DNA of 64,000 nucleotides. Source: Pedobacter sp. MC2016-15. Lineage in GTDB: Bacteria; Bacteroidota; Bacteroidia; Sphingobacteriales; Sphingobacteriaceae. Each line of letters opens with the position of its first letter. Position 1 is the stretch's first letter. The notes under the pieces are model-generated. The model worked only from the letters and a program-made list of their open reading frames with translations, did not search any database and was not told the DNA's origin. Below are positions 33,200 through 41,594 of this stretch, piece by piece. A program made the translations under genes and the position numbers. The DNA is taken from positions 248,001-312,000 of the forward strand of contig NZ_JAPIVS010000002.1 of the NCBI RefSeq assembly GCF_026239695.1, in the 5' to 3' direction.

Positions 33200-33325
33200 C
33201 AATCCCTACGCCGGCATTACCCGGATCAGGTGCATATTTGAGCAGAAGAATGGTCATCTGATCAAATAATGGGTTTGATCTCAGCCTGTCTTTGTGTTTT
33301 TTACAAAACAAGGCACCCCTTTTGA
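33200..33325 (-). promoter_or_regulatory. TPP (THI-box) riboswitch
   Basis: On the minus strand the conserved pieces occur in order: GGGGTGCC near the 5' end (about 33320-33312), GGCTGAGAT, then CACCTGATCCGGGTAATGCC and GGCGTAGGGA at the 3' end (about 33232-33203). These are the diagnostic P2-P5 sequences of the thiamine pyrophosphate aptamer. The variable P3 extension lies between them. It controls the TonB receptor and probably the downstream thiE-type gene, lowering expression when TPP is abundant. Confidence 0.96.
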
Positions 33326-33331
33326 TATCGG

Positions 33332-33339
33332 CAAATGTA
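33332..33339 (-). promoter_or_regulatory. -7 promoter element ahead of TPP riboswitch
   Basis: TACATTTG on the minus strand matches TAnnTTTG and predicts a start near 33328, right at the 5' edge of the aptamer. Confidence 0.65.
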
Positions 33340-33360
33340 TAAATTTTTTTCGCTATTCCA

Positions 33361-33879
33361 CTATTGGGCCAGAAAAGCGTCAACAGCGGCGATTGCATTC
33401 TGCAGCCGGTCTTCGATGCCGCCAATTAATACGTAATTGGCACCCAGGTTCTGAAGTTCCTTGTACCAGATATTCATGAAATGCTCACGCATGTGTGGGA
33501 AATCGCGCAGAGGGTCTTCTTCCCAGGGAAGATCGATGTCGAGCAGGAGGTACAGATCGTAGGTTCGTTCCCTGAGTGCATCGAGTACAATCTCTGGAGT
33601 TTCGCCCAGCATCTCGTCACTCCAGATTTTTACGGTTAAAAAGGTAGTATCGCAAAAGATGAAGTCGTTCTCTGTCATAGCCAGTACAGATTCTTCAAGG
33701 GCCACCTGCCCGTGGAACATATTAATTTCGTCCTGCATTGTACATGGGCCGGTAAGGGCGGCGCAGTAATACCTTGCAAATTCTGCCACCCAGAGGGTTT
33801 GATAGTGTTTTGCCAGTAACTTCGTGATGGTGGATTTTCCGGTGCTTTCAGGACCTACAATAGCTATCTTTCTGATCAT
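33361..33879 (-). CDS. NadR-like P-loop kinase
   Basis: A 172-residue AAA-family kinase similar to the ribosylnicotinamide kinase domain of NadR, here standing alone without the nucleotidyltransferase domain. Walker A is GPESTGKST (residues 9-17), VAEFARYY follows in the usual acceptor position (about 33-40), and a DIDLPWEEDPLRDFP loop (about 118-132) is characteristic of the family. Known members phosphorylate nicotinamide riboside. The position beside a PnuC/PnuT permease and next to a TPP-riboswitch operon raises thiamine as an alternative substrate. Its ATG overlaps the stop of the transporter gene (ATGA), so the pair is co-translated. Confidence 0.82.
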   Translation of the reverse strand: MIRKIAIVGPESTGKSTITKLLAKHYQTLWVAEFARYYCAALTGPCTMQDEINMFHGQVALEESVLAMTENDFIFCDTTFLTVKIWSDEMLGETPEIVLDALRERTYDLYLLLDIDLPWEEDPLRDFPHMREHFMNIWYKELQNLGANYVLIGGIEDRLQNAIAAVDAFLAQ

Positions 33880-34496
33880 ACTGTTTCTTTAAGAGTGTGT
33901 TTCCATTGTCTGTAGCCCATCCAGGCAATATATATGTATAGCGCGTACATGATAGCTGTGGCATAAAGGTCTTTGGATACATAAACACCGACATAGATGA
34001 TATCGACAAAAATCCATATGAGCCAGTTTTGGAGTACTTTCCTGGCCAGGAATATCTGGGCAATCAAGCTGCAGGCGGTGCAAAAACTGTCAATAAAGGG
34101 AAATGAAGCATCAGTATTTTGCCTCAGGATGAAACCCAGGACAAAGGTGAAAACGATTACACCGGCGGCCGATAACAGTATCTCCTTCCGGGTAATCTGG
34201 CTTACAGGTGTCGGTATTGCTGTGCTCTTCCGGTTTTTATTCCAGAAATACCAGCCATAGACATTCATCAGCAGAAAATAGACCTGCAAGCCCATATCAG
34301 CATAGAGCTTGCTATCATAAAAGATGAAGATATAGATGATTACACTGACGATGGCAATTGGCCAGTTAAGGATGTTGTTCTTTGCCGCCAGCCAGACACA
34401 AAGTATTCCTGAAACGACACCGCACCATTCCAGCCAGCCTGTCTGCGTTAGAAATTGTACAATGCTGTCTTTTACCGCCTCTGCGAATGCTACCAT
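33876..34496 (-). CDS. PnuC family transporter (vitamin uptake, possibly PnuT)
   Basis: A 206-residue membrane protein with seven to eight hydrophobic segments and the PnuC family pattern: NWPIAIVSVIIY, then LQVYFLLMNVYGWYFWNKN (about 86-104), and a late WIFVDIIYVGVYVSKDLY. PnuC-type carriers import nicotinamide riboside and PnuT-type carriers import thiamine by facilitated diffusion; downstream phosphorylation traps the vitamin. The kinase gene overlaps by ATGA, and the TPP-regulated receptor operon follows, which favours thiamine, but the riboswitch lies after this gene rather than before it. Confidence 0.88.
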   Translation of the reverse strand: MVAFAEAVKDSIVQFLTQTGWLEWCGVVSGILCVWLAAKNNILNWPIAIVSVIIYIFIFYDSKLYADMGLQVYFLLMNVYGWYFWNKNRKSTAIPTPVSQITRKEILLSAAGVIVFTFVLGFILRQNTDASFPFIDSFCTACSLIAQIFLARKVLQNWLIWIFVDIIYVGVYVSKDLYATAIMYALYIYIAWMGYRQWKHTLKETV

Positions 34497-34533
34497 GTGC
34501 CAAATGTAATTATCCTTTGATTAATATTTATTC

Positions 34534-34569
34534 AAAAAAAATCCAGTAGAGATGAACGTCTCTACCGGA
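34534..34569 (-). terminator. Rho-independent terminator after lipoprotein gene
   Basis: Arms 34542-34552 and 34559-34569 pair over 11 bases with one G-U wobble and a 6-base loop. On the minus strand a run of seven or more T residues follows. It separates the lipoprotein gene from the transporter-kinase pair. Confidence 0.85.
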
Positions 34570-34631
34570 TAATAAACCAAACAAACTATTTATGAAGAAT
34601 ACCCTCGTGCAATAAATTGCAGAGGATGCTT

Positions 34632-35153
34632 TTATTTGCGTTGTGGTGAAGCGCTAAAGCTTAGCGAAGTCCTCACGCTTACATCAGTTTTCAGGCTATC
34701 CCTCAACACATATTCCATGCGTATTTTAAGGCTGTTACCTTTGATGTACTTATCAAAAAAACGTGAATTGTCGATGTCTAGTACAAGGTCAGAACCGATA
34801 TGTTCGGAAACATCGTTTCTTGACGCTACCATGACTTCATCTTTGCTCCCATTGGATATAAAGATCTTAACCGATTTAAACATGCCCATACTCTGGTTGC
34901 CGGGATTAGTAGCGATGAGCCTGGCAGAAGCAATTTTTATATCCTGGATATACTGATTACCATTTACATTACCCAGTGATTCGTCAAAACTTCCTGCATT
35001 GCTGCTGGCAGATAAGGTAGTGTCGCTTTTTGAAGAAGCGGGAACAACAAGAGTAGTGGTATAAGGGAAACTGGATTTGATAATGGACTGAACGGTACCA
35101 CATCCGGCGAATAGTATGATAGCAGCTAGTGCTGCAAATAACATTTTGTTCAT
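34632..35153 (-). CDS. Hypothetical lipoprotein
   Basis: A 173-residue predicted lipoprotein. The ATG at 35153 is preferred to an upstream start at 35216 because it begins a clear lipoprotein signal, MNKMLFAALAAIILFAGC, with the lipobox cysteine at residue 18. The mature part contains strand-forming segments (IQDIKIASARLIATN; SDLVLDIDNSRFFDKYIKG) that suggest an immunoglobulin-like or beta-sandwich fold. I do not recognise a named family. It is monocistronic, with a terminator at 34534-34569. Confidence 0.78.
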   Translation of the reverse strand: MNKMLFAALAAIILFAGCGTVQSIIKSSFPYTTTLVVPASSKSDTTLSASSNAGSFDESLGNVNGNQYIQDIKIASARLIATNPGNQSMGMFKSVKIFISNGSKDEVMVASRNDVSEHIGSDLVLDIDNSRFFDKYIKGNSLKIRMEYVLRDSLKTDVSVRTSLSFSASPQRK

Positions 35154-35306
35154 GAAACTTGAATTTTTAGTTCCCAATATTAACGAATAAAAGCAAATCC
35201 GGGTATCGACTTTCAAAATAATGACGGCGATCTGAACAAGCTTTCTAAGCCAAAGTGCTTATTTATCCATTTTTTAAAAAATCTGAACTTTTGTCAGCTA
35301 AAACTG

Positions 35307-35314
35307 TATCTTTG
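35307..35314 (+). promoter_or_regulatory. -7 promoter element for carB
   Basis: TATCTTTG matches TAnnTTTG, about 115 bases before the carB ATG, and is immediately followed by a strong hairpin. No -33 TTTG sits at the usual distance. Confidence 0.6.
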
Positions 35315-35315
35315 C

Positions 35316-35389
35316 ATCCCGACAGAAGAGTCGGGATTCTTTAGCATAGCAACAACAATCTCGCCGGCTATCATGGTCTCAAAAGACCA
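35316..35389 (+). promoter_or_regulatory. carB leader with two hairpins
   Basis: The first hairpin, ATCCCGAC/GTCGGGAT (35316-35337), is a perfect 8-bp stem with a 6-base loop beginning at the predicted mRNA start. The second, TGGTCT/AGACCA (35374-35389) with a CAAA loop, is followed by CAATTTTTA, a weak terminator look. Together they could form an attenuator responding to pyrimidines or arginine. Confidence 0.45.
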
Positions 35390-35428
35390 CAATTTTTACT
35401 TACAATACTTTAGACTTTTTAAAGCCTT

Positions 35429-38245
35429 ATGCCTAAAGACACCTCCATACGTTCAGTATTGATCATCGGATCTGGACCTATTATCATTGGCCAAGCCTGT
35501 GAGTTTGATTACTCAGGATCTCAAGCCGCTCTCTCCTTAAAAGAAGAAGGAATTGAAGTTTCAATTATCAACTCCAATCCTGCAACAATCATGACTGACA
35601 AGGTTATTGCAGACCATGTTTATCTCAGACCTTTAACGATTGCCTCTATTGAGCAAATCCTGCAGGAACGTAAGATCGATGCAGTATTGCCTACTATGGG
35701 TGGCCAGACAGCATTGAACCTTTGTGTAGAGGCTGAAGAAAATGGCATCTGGGAAAAGTACGGTGTGAAGATCATTGGTGTTGACGTTGCGGCCATCGAG
35801 AAAACAGAGAATAGAGAAGCTTTCCGCCAGTTAATGGTAGATATTGGTGTAGGTGTGGCACCTTCAAAAATTGCCAACTCATTCCTGGAAGGAAAAGAGG
35901 CTGCCCAGGAAATAGGTTATCCCCTGGTAATTCGTCCTTCTTACACTTTAGGAGGTTCTGGTGGTGGTTTTGTTCATAAAAAAGAAGAATTTGATGCTGC
36001 GCTGAAACGCGGACTTGAAGCTTCTCCAACACACGAGGTTTTGGTTGAGCAGGCTGTTTTAGGCTGGAAAGAATATGAGCTTGAACTTTTAAGGGATAGC
36101 AACGATAATGTGATCATCATCTGTTCTATTGAGAACTTTGACCCAATGGGTATCCATACAGGAGATTCGATTACTGTAGCTCCTGCCATGACATTGTCTG
36201 ACAGCTGTTACCAGGAGATGCGTAACCAGGCGATCAAAATGATGCGTGCCATCGGTAATTTTGCCGGAGGGTGTAACGTACAGTTCTCTGTAAATCCTGA
36301 TAATGATGATATCATCGCTATCGAGATCAACCCAAGGGTTTCACGCTCTTCAGCACTTGCGAGTAAAGCTACAGGTTACCCGATTGCTAAAATTGCTGCT
36401 AAGCTGGCGATTGGCTATAACCTGGATGAAATAGAAAATCAGATCACTAAAACTACTTCGGCTTACTTTGAGCCAACGCTGGATTATGTGATTGTAAAAA
36501 TACCAAGATGGAACTTTGACAAGTTCAAAGGTGCCAATACTGAACTTGGCCTTCAGATGAAAGCTGTAGGTGAAGTAATGGCAATTGGCCGTACTTTCAT
36601 CGAGGCATTGCAAAAAGCTTGTCAGAGTCTTGAAGTTGGACGCGCCGGATTAGGTGCTGATGGCAGACACAACAGGAGCATTGAAGAAATTATGCATGGC
36701 CTGGAGCACGCCAGCTGGAACCGCCTGTTCCTGATTAAGGACGCGATGAGCATGGGTGTTCCACTGGAGTCTATCCGTAAGGTAACCCGCATCGATAAAT
36801 GGTTCCTTTCACAAATCCAGGAACTTGTTTTCCTTGAAACTGAACTGAAACGTTATTCATTAACCAATATACCAAAAGACTTTTTCTTCAACCTGAAACA
36901 GAAAGGATTCTCTGATGTTCAGATTTCTTACCTTTTGGGTAACGTAACTGAGGATGAAGTATATGAGCGCAGAAAATCTTTAGGGATCAGACGTGTGTAT
37001 AAAATGGTAGATACCTGTGCTGCGGAATTTGCTGCACAAACACCGTACTACTACTCAACTTTTGAAGATGAGAATGAATCTATTCCATCAGATAAGAAAA
37101 AGGTGATTGTACTGGGTTCTGGCCCTAACCGTATCGGTCAGGGGATAGAATTTGATTATTCTTGTGTACACGGTTTGTTAGCAGCAAAAGAATCAGGATT
37201 TGAGTCGATCATGATCAACTGTAACCCTGAGACGGTTTCTACCGACTTTAACATGGCGGATAAGTTATACTTTGAGCCTGTATTCTGGGAGCATGTACGT
37301 GAAATCATCGAATTGGAAAACCCTGTTGGGGTGATCGTACAGTTAGGTGGACAAACCGCCTTGAAAATGGCTGAGAAACTTGAGCAGAATGGAATTAAGA
37401 TCATCGGTACTGCTTACAATGATATGGATATCGCTGAAGATCGCGGTCGTTTCTCAGACTTGCTGAAAGAACTTGAAATTCCTTATCCTAAATATGGTGT
37501 TGCAGAGAATGCTGAAGAAGCAATTGTTGTTGCAAATGAAGTAGGATATCCTGTACTGGTTCGTCCGAGTTATGTATTGGGCGGACAGGGTATGAGCATA
37601 GTAATCAATGATGAAGACCTGGAGAAAGCAGTAGTGAAGTTGCTGGGCGATTTGCCGGGTAACAGGGTGCTGATTGACCATTTCCTTGACAGGGCAGAAG
37701 AGACTGAATCTGACTCGATCAGCGACGGTGATGATGTACATATTGTAGGTCTGATGGAACACATTGAGCCTGCTGGTATCCACTCAGGTGATTCATTCGC
37801 AGTATTGCCTCCTTTCAGCCTTTCAGAGAAGGTGATTAACGATATGGAGACTTACTCTAAGAAAATCGCAAGAGCTTTAAACGTAAGGGGATTGCTAAAC
37901 ATTCAGTTTGCTGTGAAGGATGAAAAGGTATATGTAATCGAAGCAAATCCAAGAGCTTCGAGAACGGTTCCTTTTATCGCTAAGGCTTATGATGTTCCGT
38001 ACATCAATATTGCTGCAAAGATCATGCTGGGCGTGAATAAACTAAAAGACTTCACTATCGAGCGTAAACTGGAAGGTTATGCGATTAAAGAGCCTGTGTT
38101 CTCTTATGATAAATTCCCTGAAGTAACCAAAGAGCTTGGTCCGGAGATGAAATCTACAGGAGAGTCGATCCGTTTCATCAAAGACCTGGAAGACCCTTAT
38201 TTCAAAAAGTTATACAAAGACAAATCAATGTACTTGTCTAAATAA
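35429..38245 (+). CDS. carB: Carbamoyl-phosphate synthase large subunit
   Basis: A 938-residue CarB that makes carbamoyl phosphate from bicarbonate, ammonia and two ATP for pyrimidine and arginine synthesis. Both halves show the paired ATP-grasp units: IGSGPIIIGQACEFDYSG and, in the second half, LGSGPNRIGQGIEFDYSC. GGQTALN/GGQTALK and the ATP-grasp EINPRVSRSS and EANPRASRTV blocks are present. The protein stops about 135 residues earlier than the 1073-residue E. coli enzyme, lacking the C-terminal MGS-like allosteric domain. carA is not in this window. Confidence 0.96.
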   Translation: MPKDTSIRSVLIIGSGPIIIGQACEFDYSGSQAALSLKEEGIEVSIINSNPATIMTDKVIADHVYLRPLTIASIEQILQERKIDAVLPTMGGQTALNLCVEAEENGIWEKYGVKIIGVDVAAIEKTENREAFRQLMVDIGVGVAPSKIANSFLEGKEAAQEIGYPLVIRPSYTLGGSGGGFVHKKEEFDAALKRGLEASPTHEVLVEQAVLGWKEYELELLRDSNDNVIIICSIENFDPMGIHTGDSITVAPAMTLSDSCYQEMRNQAIKMMRAIGNFAGGCNVQFSVNPDNDDIIAIEINPRVSRSSALASKATGYPIAKIAAKLAIGYNLDEIENQITKTTSAYFEPTLDYVIVKIPRWNFDKFKGANTELGLQMKAVGEVMAIGRTFIEALQKACQSLEVGRAGLGADGRHNRSIEEIMHGLEHASWNRLFLIKDAMSMGVPLESIRKVTRIDKWFLSQIQELVFLETELKRYSLTNIPKDFFFNLKQKGFSDVQISYLLGNVTEDEVYERRKSLGIRRVYKMVDTCAAEFAAQTPYYYSTFEDENESIPSDKKKVIVLGSGPNRIGQGIEFDYSCVHGLLAAKESGFESIMINCNPETVSTDFNMADKLYFEPVFWEHVREIIELENPVGVIVQLGGQTALKMAEKLEQNGIKIIGTAYNDMDIAEDRGRFSDLLKELEIPYPKYGVAENAEEAIVVANEVGYPVLVRPSYVLGGQGMSIVINDEDLEKAVVKLLGDLPGNRVLIDHFLDRAEETESDSISDGDDVHIVGLMEHIEPAGIHSGDSFAVLPPFSLSEKVINDMETYSKKIARALNVRGLLNIQFAVKDEKVYVIEANPRASRTVPFIAKAYDVPYINIAAKIMLGVNKLKDFTIERKLEGYAIKEPVFSYDKFPEVTKELGPEMKSTGESIRFIKDLEDPYFKKLYKDKSMYLSK

Positions 38246-38264
38246 AATACCGTAATGAATTTTA

Positions 38265-38295
38265 GCCTGTAAGCTTCTGCTTACAGGCTTTTTTT
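38265..38295 (+). terminator. Rho-independent terminator after carB
   Basis: GCCTGTAAGC and GCTTACAGGC form a perfect 10-bp stem with a TTCT loop, then seven T residues. It also lies beyond the 3' end of radA on the other strand. Confidence 0.9.
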
Positions 38296-38299
38296 GTTT

Positions 38300-39676
38300 T
38301 TAGCCAAATAGCATAGAGAATACGTCTTCAATTTTGCTGACGCCGGTTACTTCGATGTTGTATTTTTCCAGCACTAATCCTTTGAGGTTATAATTTGATA
38401 CAAATATTCGCTCAAATCCTAATTTATCCGCTTCCGATATTCTTTGTTCAATACGATTAACCGCTCTGATTTCTCCTGAAAGGCCAACTTCAGCTGCGAA
38501 GCAGATCTTTGAAGAGATAGAGATATCTTCATGGGAAGAAATGATAGCTGCCAGAATAGCCAGATCAATTGCCGGGTCTTCTACTTTAATACCCCCCGCG
38601 AGATTGAGGAAAACGTCTCGTGTGCTGAGCCTGAATCCACAGCGTTTTTCCAGTACAGCCAGCAGCATGTTCATCCTTTTAGTGTCGAAGCCCGTAGCCG
38701 AGCGCTGAGGTGTTCCATAAGCTGCAACGCTGACTAAGGCCTGCGTTTCTATTAACATTGGTCTGGCGCCTTCTAATGTGGCTGCAATCGCAATCCCGCT
38801 CAGCTCTTCATCACGCTGTGACAACAAAATCTCTGAAGGATTGGAAACCTGTCTGAGGCCTCCGCTATGCATGGCATAAATACCGAGTTCGGCTGCGGCG
38901 CCAAACCTGTTCTTTACAGAACGAAGTATGCGATAAACATGATGCCTGTCACCTTCAAACTGAAGTACAGTGTCAACCATATGTTCCAGGATTTTCGGTC
39001 CTGCAATCGCGCCGTCCTTTGTAATATGGCCAATCAGGAAAACTGGGGTGTCTGTCTCCTTTGCAAACCGAAGGAGCTCGGCGGTACATTCCCTGACTTG
39101 CGAGACGCTGCCGGGCGTGGATTCGATATGTGCCGAGTGCAGGGTCTGGATAGAATCTACAATGATGATATCCGGGTCCAGAGCCTCAATTTGTTTGAAT
39201 ATGTTTTGTGTAGAGGTCTCAGTTAAAATGTAACAGTCTGCAGTTGGTGCTGTGGTGATTCTTTCTGCACGCATTTTGATCTGCTGCTCACTTTCTTCAC
39301 CGGAAACATAAAGCACTTTCTTTCCTGCAATATTCAGGGCCAGCTGTAACATCAGTGTTGATTTGCCGATGCCTGGTTCGCCTCCAATAAGAATTACCGA
39401 GCCTGCCACCAATCCGCCGCCCAGTACGCGGTCCAGCTCCAGATCGCTGGTAGAGATCTTTTGTTCTGTGGAGGAAGCAATATCTGCCAGCTTATTGGGT
39501 TTATTTGATCTTTTGGTGGTTCCTGAGGTTTCCCATGCCGGCACTTTGGCACCAGGTTTTTCAACCACCTCTTCTACAAAAGTATTCCAGGAATTGCAGG
39601 AAGGGCATTTACCCAACCACTTGGCTGATTCATAGCCACAACTCTGACAAAAATATGCTGATTTAATTTTAGCCAA
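38300..39676 (-). CDS. radA: DNA repair protein RadA
   Basis: A 458-residue RadA, a RecA-like helicase that helps branch migration during recombination. The N-terminal zinc finger is C-x2-C-x10-C-x2-C (Cys10, 13, 24, 27). Walker A is GGEPGIGKST (98-107). The RadA-specific KNRFG motif appears in RSVKNRFGAAAELG. The C-terminal Lon-like domain contains LNLAGGIKVEDPAIDLAI. The start is TTG at 39676, giving the expected MAKIKSAYFCQSCG N-terminus; no in-frame ATG is nearby. Confidence 0.96.
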   Translation of the reverse strand: MAKIKSAYFCQSCGYESAKWLGKCPSCNSWNTFVEEVVEKPGAKVPAWETSGTTKRSNKPNKLADIASSTEQKISTSDLELDRVLGGGLVAGSVILIGGEPGIGKSTLMLQLALNIAGKKVLYVSGEESEQQIKMRAERITTAPTADCYILTETSTQNIFKQIEALDPDIIIVDSIQTLHSAHIESTPGSVSQVRECTAELLRFAKETDTPVFLIGHITKDGAIAGPKILEHMVDTVLQFEGDRHHVYRILRSVKNRFGAAAELGIYAMHSGGLRQVSNPSEILLSQRDEELSGIAIAATLEGARPMLIETQALVSVAAYGTPQRSATGFDTKRMNMLLAVLEKRCGFRLSTRDVFLNLAGGIKVEDPAIDLAILAAIISSHEDISISSKICFAAEVGLSGEIRAVNRIEQRISEADKLGFERIFVSNYNLKGLVLEKYNIEVTGVSKIEDVFSMLFG

Positions 39677-39734
39677 TTGATTTGATTTAGAAAACGAATT
39701 TAATGAATAATAAATGGAATGGGATAAAATAACT

Positions 39735-39762
39735 AAGCCTGACGCTTATTCAGGTCAGGCTT
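39735..39762. terminator. Hairpin between radA and rng
   Basis: AAGCCTGAC and GTCAGGCTT pair perfectly over 9 bases with a 10-base loop, 27 bases past the rng stop. The minus-strand T-run is interrupted, so terminator strength is moderate. Confidence 0.55.
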
Positions 39763-39788
39763 TAGCTATGATGTCTTGAACACGGGTT

Positions 39789-41339
39789 CTACAACTTTAT
39801 TTCCTCGTCTTTAGAAGAAATAAAATGGAACTCTGTTAATGTGTAAGACGGAACCGCCTTCACTTTAATTTTCTGGCCGAATTTGAAAAACCATTTCCAT
39901 TGTAATGAATAAATACCTTTTTTGATGAAGGCTTCAATATATGGATGTACACAGAGTGTGATGTTCTTTTCGTTCTGCTCTCTTAAAATGTAATTCATGT
40001 TGCTCTCGATATCATCCATGAGGACGATACTTGCTTTGATCTCTCCAGTACCGTGGCACATTGGACAAACTTCGCTGGTTACAATATTCATTTCCGGACG
40101 AACACGCTGACGTGTGATCTGTACGAGGCCAAATTTACTTGGCGGAAGAATAGTGTGTTTTGCACGGTCCAGCAACATCAGTTCGCGGAGGTAGTCAAAC
40201 AACATTTTACGGTTAGCTGGTTTGTGCATATCGATAAAGTCGATGACCACAATACCGCCCATATCACGCAGTCTGAGCTGGCGTGCAATTTCTTTTGCTG
40301 CCTCTTTGTTTACCTGAAGCGCATTGTCTTCCTGGTTTTCTTTGTTGGCAGTTCTGTTACCACTGTTTACATCTACAACATGTAGTGCTTCTGTATGTTC
40401 AACAACAAGATATGCACCACCGGCAAGATTTACTGTTTTACCAAAACCATTCTTGATTTGCTTTTCAATGCCGAAATGGTCGAAAATAGGTTCTTTGTGT
40501 TTATAAGGTTTTACAATTTTCTCCATTTCCGGAGAAATCTCATGAACATAAGAACGGATATCTTCATAGAGGCCTGCATCGTTCACATAAACGTTGGTGA
40601 AGTCGGAACTTAAAATATCACGTATCAGTGTTGATGTACGATCCATTTCTCCCCAAACGCGTTTGGAAGGTTCTGCTTCAGGCAGCTTTTTGATAAATGT
40701 TCCCCATTTGGAGACAGAATCAAGCAAATCTTTTTGTAATTCTTCTACTCCCTTGCCTTCAGAAACTGTTCTGATAATGACACCAAAATTTTTGGGCTTA
40801 ATACTTTCAATAATCTTTTTTAAACGATTACGTTCGGTATTGCTTTTAATCTTTTTTGAAATAGAAATTACATTAGAAAATGGAACCAGTACAATGTACC
40901 GTCCTGCAATAGATAGATCAGAGCTTAAACGCGGTCCTTTAGTTGAAATAGGCTCTTTGGCTATTTGAACAGGTATAAGCATGTTTTTGGAGACAACTTC
41001 AGATATTTTGCCAGCCTTATTAATATCGGCTTCAAGCTTTAAATTGTCTAATAATGTTCCACTAACAGTGCCATTCCGCTTAATTTTTGTAAGCTTCAAT
41101 AAAGATTGAACTTGCGGACCAAGATCGAAATAATGCAAAAAAGCATCTTTCTCATAACCAACATCTACAAACGCAGCATTTAGCCCCGGCATAATCTTTT
41201 TTATGCGGCCTAAATAAATGTCGCCTACGGCGTAGTTTGTGTTAATTTGTTCCTTATGAAGTTCTACAAGTTGTTTATCTTCAATCAAAGCTATGGTTAC
41301 TCCCGTGGGAGATGAATCGATAATTAATTCCTTTACCAA
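39789..41339 (-). CDS. rng: Ribonuclease E/G family protein
   Basis: A 516-residue endoribonuclease of the RNase G type, which processes rRNA and starts mRNA decay. The S1 domain covers about residues 36-125, with YAVGDIYLGRIKKIMPGLNAAFVDVG. The catalytic core includes HVVDVNSGNRTA (metal-binding Asp) and GGIVVIDFIDM. The CPMCHGTG zinc-link motif is present near residue 427. The start is TTG at 41339: an in-frame TAG lies two codons upstream and no ATG is available. It lies beyond a strong hairpin terminator that separates it from the upstream operon. Confidence 0.93.
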   Translation of the reverse strand: MVKELIIDSSPTGVTIALIEDKQLVELHKEQINTNYAVGDIYLGRIKKIMPGLNAAFVDVGYEKDAFLHYFDLGPQVQSLLKLTKIKRNGTVSGTLLDNLKLEADINKAGKISEVVSKNMLIPVQIAKEPISTKGPRLSSDLSIAGRYIVLVPFSNVISISKKIKSNTERNRLKKIIESIKPKNFGVIIRTVSEGKGVEELQKDLLDSVSKWGTFIKKLPEAEPSKRVWGEMDRTSTLIRDILSSDFTNVYVNDAGLYEDIRSYVHEISPEMEKIVKPYKHKEPIFDHFGIEKQIKNGFGKTVNLAGGAYLVVEHTEALHVVDVNSGNRTANKENQEDNALQVNKEAAKEIARQLRLRDMGGIVVIDFIDMHKPANRKMLFDYLRELMLLDRAKHTILPPSKFGLVQITRQRVRPEMNIVTSEVCPMCHGTGEIKASIVLMDDIESNMNYILREQNEKNITLCVHPYIEAFIKKGIYSLQWKWFFKFGQKIKVKAVPSYTLTEFHFISSKDEEIKL

Positions 41340-41380
41340 AAGCTATACATTATAAGGGATTGCTCCCCCCATTAAACACA

Positions 41381-41456
41381 TGGACTGAATAAATAAAAAA
41401 ACAAATCAACGAAGAATAGATACGAGGAGTAAATCCTGTATCTATCATTCGTTGAT
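41381..41456 (-). terminator. Long-stem terminator after the bS22-like gene
   Basis: Arms 41405-41428 and 41434-41456 form about 23 base pairs with two mismatches, one bulge and a 5-base loop. On the minus strand a T-rich run (TTTGTTTTTTT) follows. It ends the HU-TPR-bS22-like transcript before rng. Confidence 0.75.
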
Positions 41457-41468
41457 CCTGAAGAAAAA

Positions 41469-41558
41469 CTATTTTTTCTTATGTCTGTTTTTTCTTAAAC
41501 GTTTTTTACGTTTGTGGGTAGCCATTTTATGTCTTTTTCTTTTTTTACCGCTTGGCAT
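41469..41558 (-). CDS. Tiny basic ribosomal protein, COX24/bS22 (mS38) type
   Basis: A 29-residue, extremely basic protein, MPSGKKRKRHKMATHKRKKR followed by LRKNRHKKK. It matches what I recall of the AURKAIP1/COX24-domain proteins of Bacteroidota, related to mycobacterial bS22 and mitochondrial mS38 of the small subunit. ATG at 41558 and stop at 41469 are clear. It lies 36 bases after the TPR gene on the same strand, in an operon headed by HU, and is followed by a long-stem terminator. Its length would hide it from many gene finders. Confidence 0.82.
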   Translation of the reverse strand: MPSGKKRKRHKMATHKRKKRLRKNRHKKK

Positions 41559-41594
41559 AATTTGTAAGTTTTAAATATTTTGATAATCTGTTTA

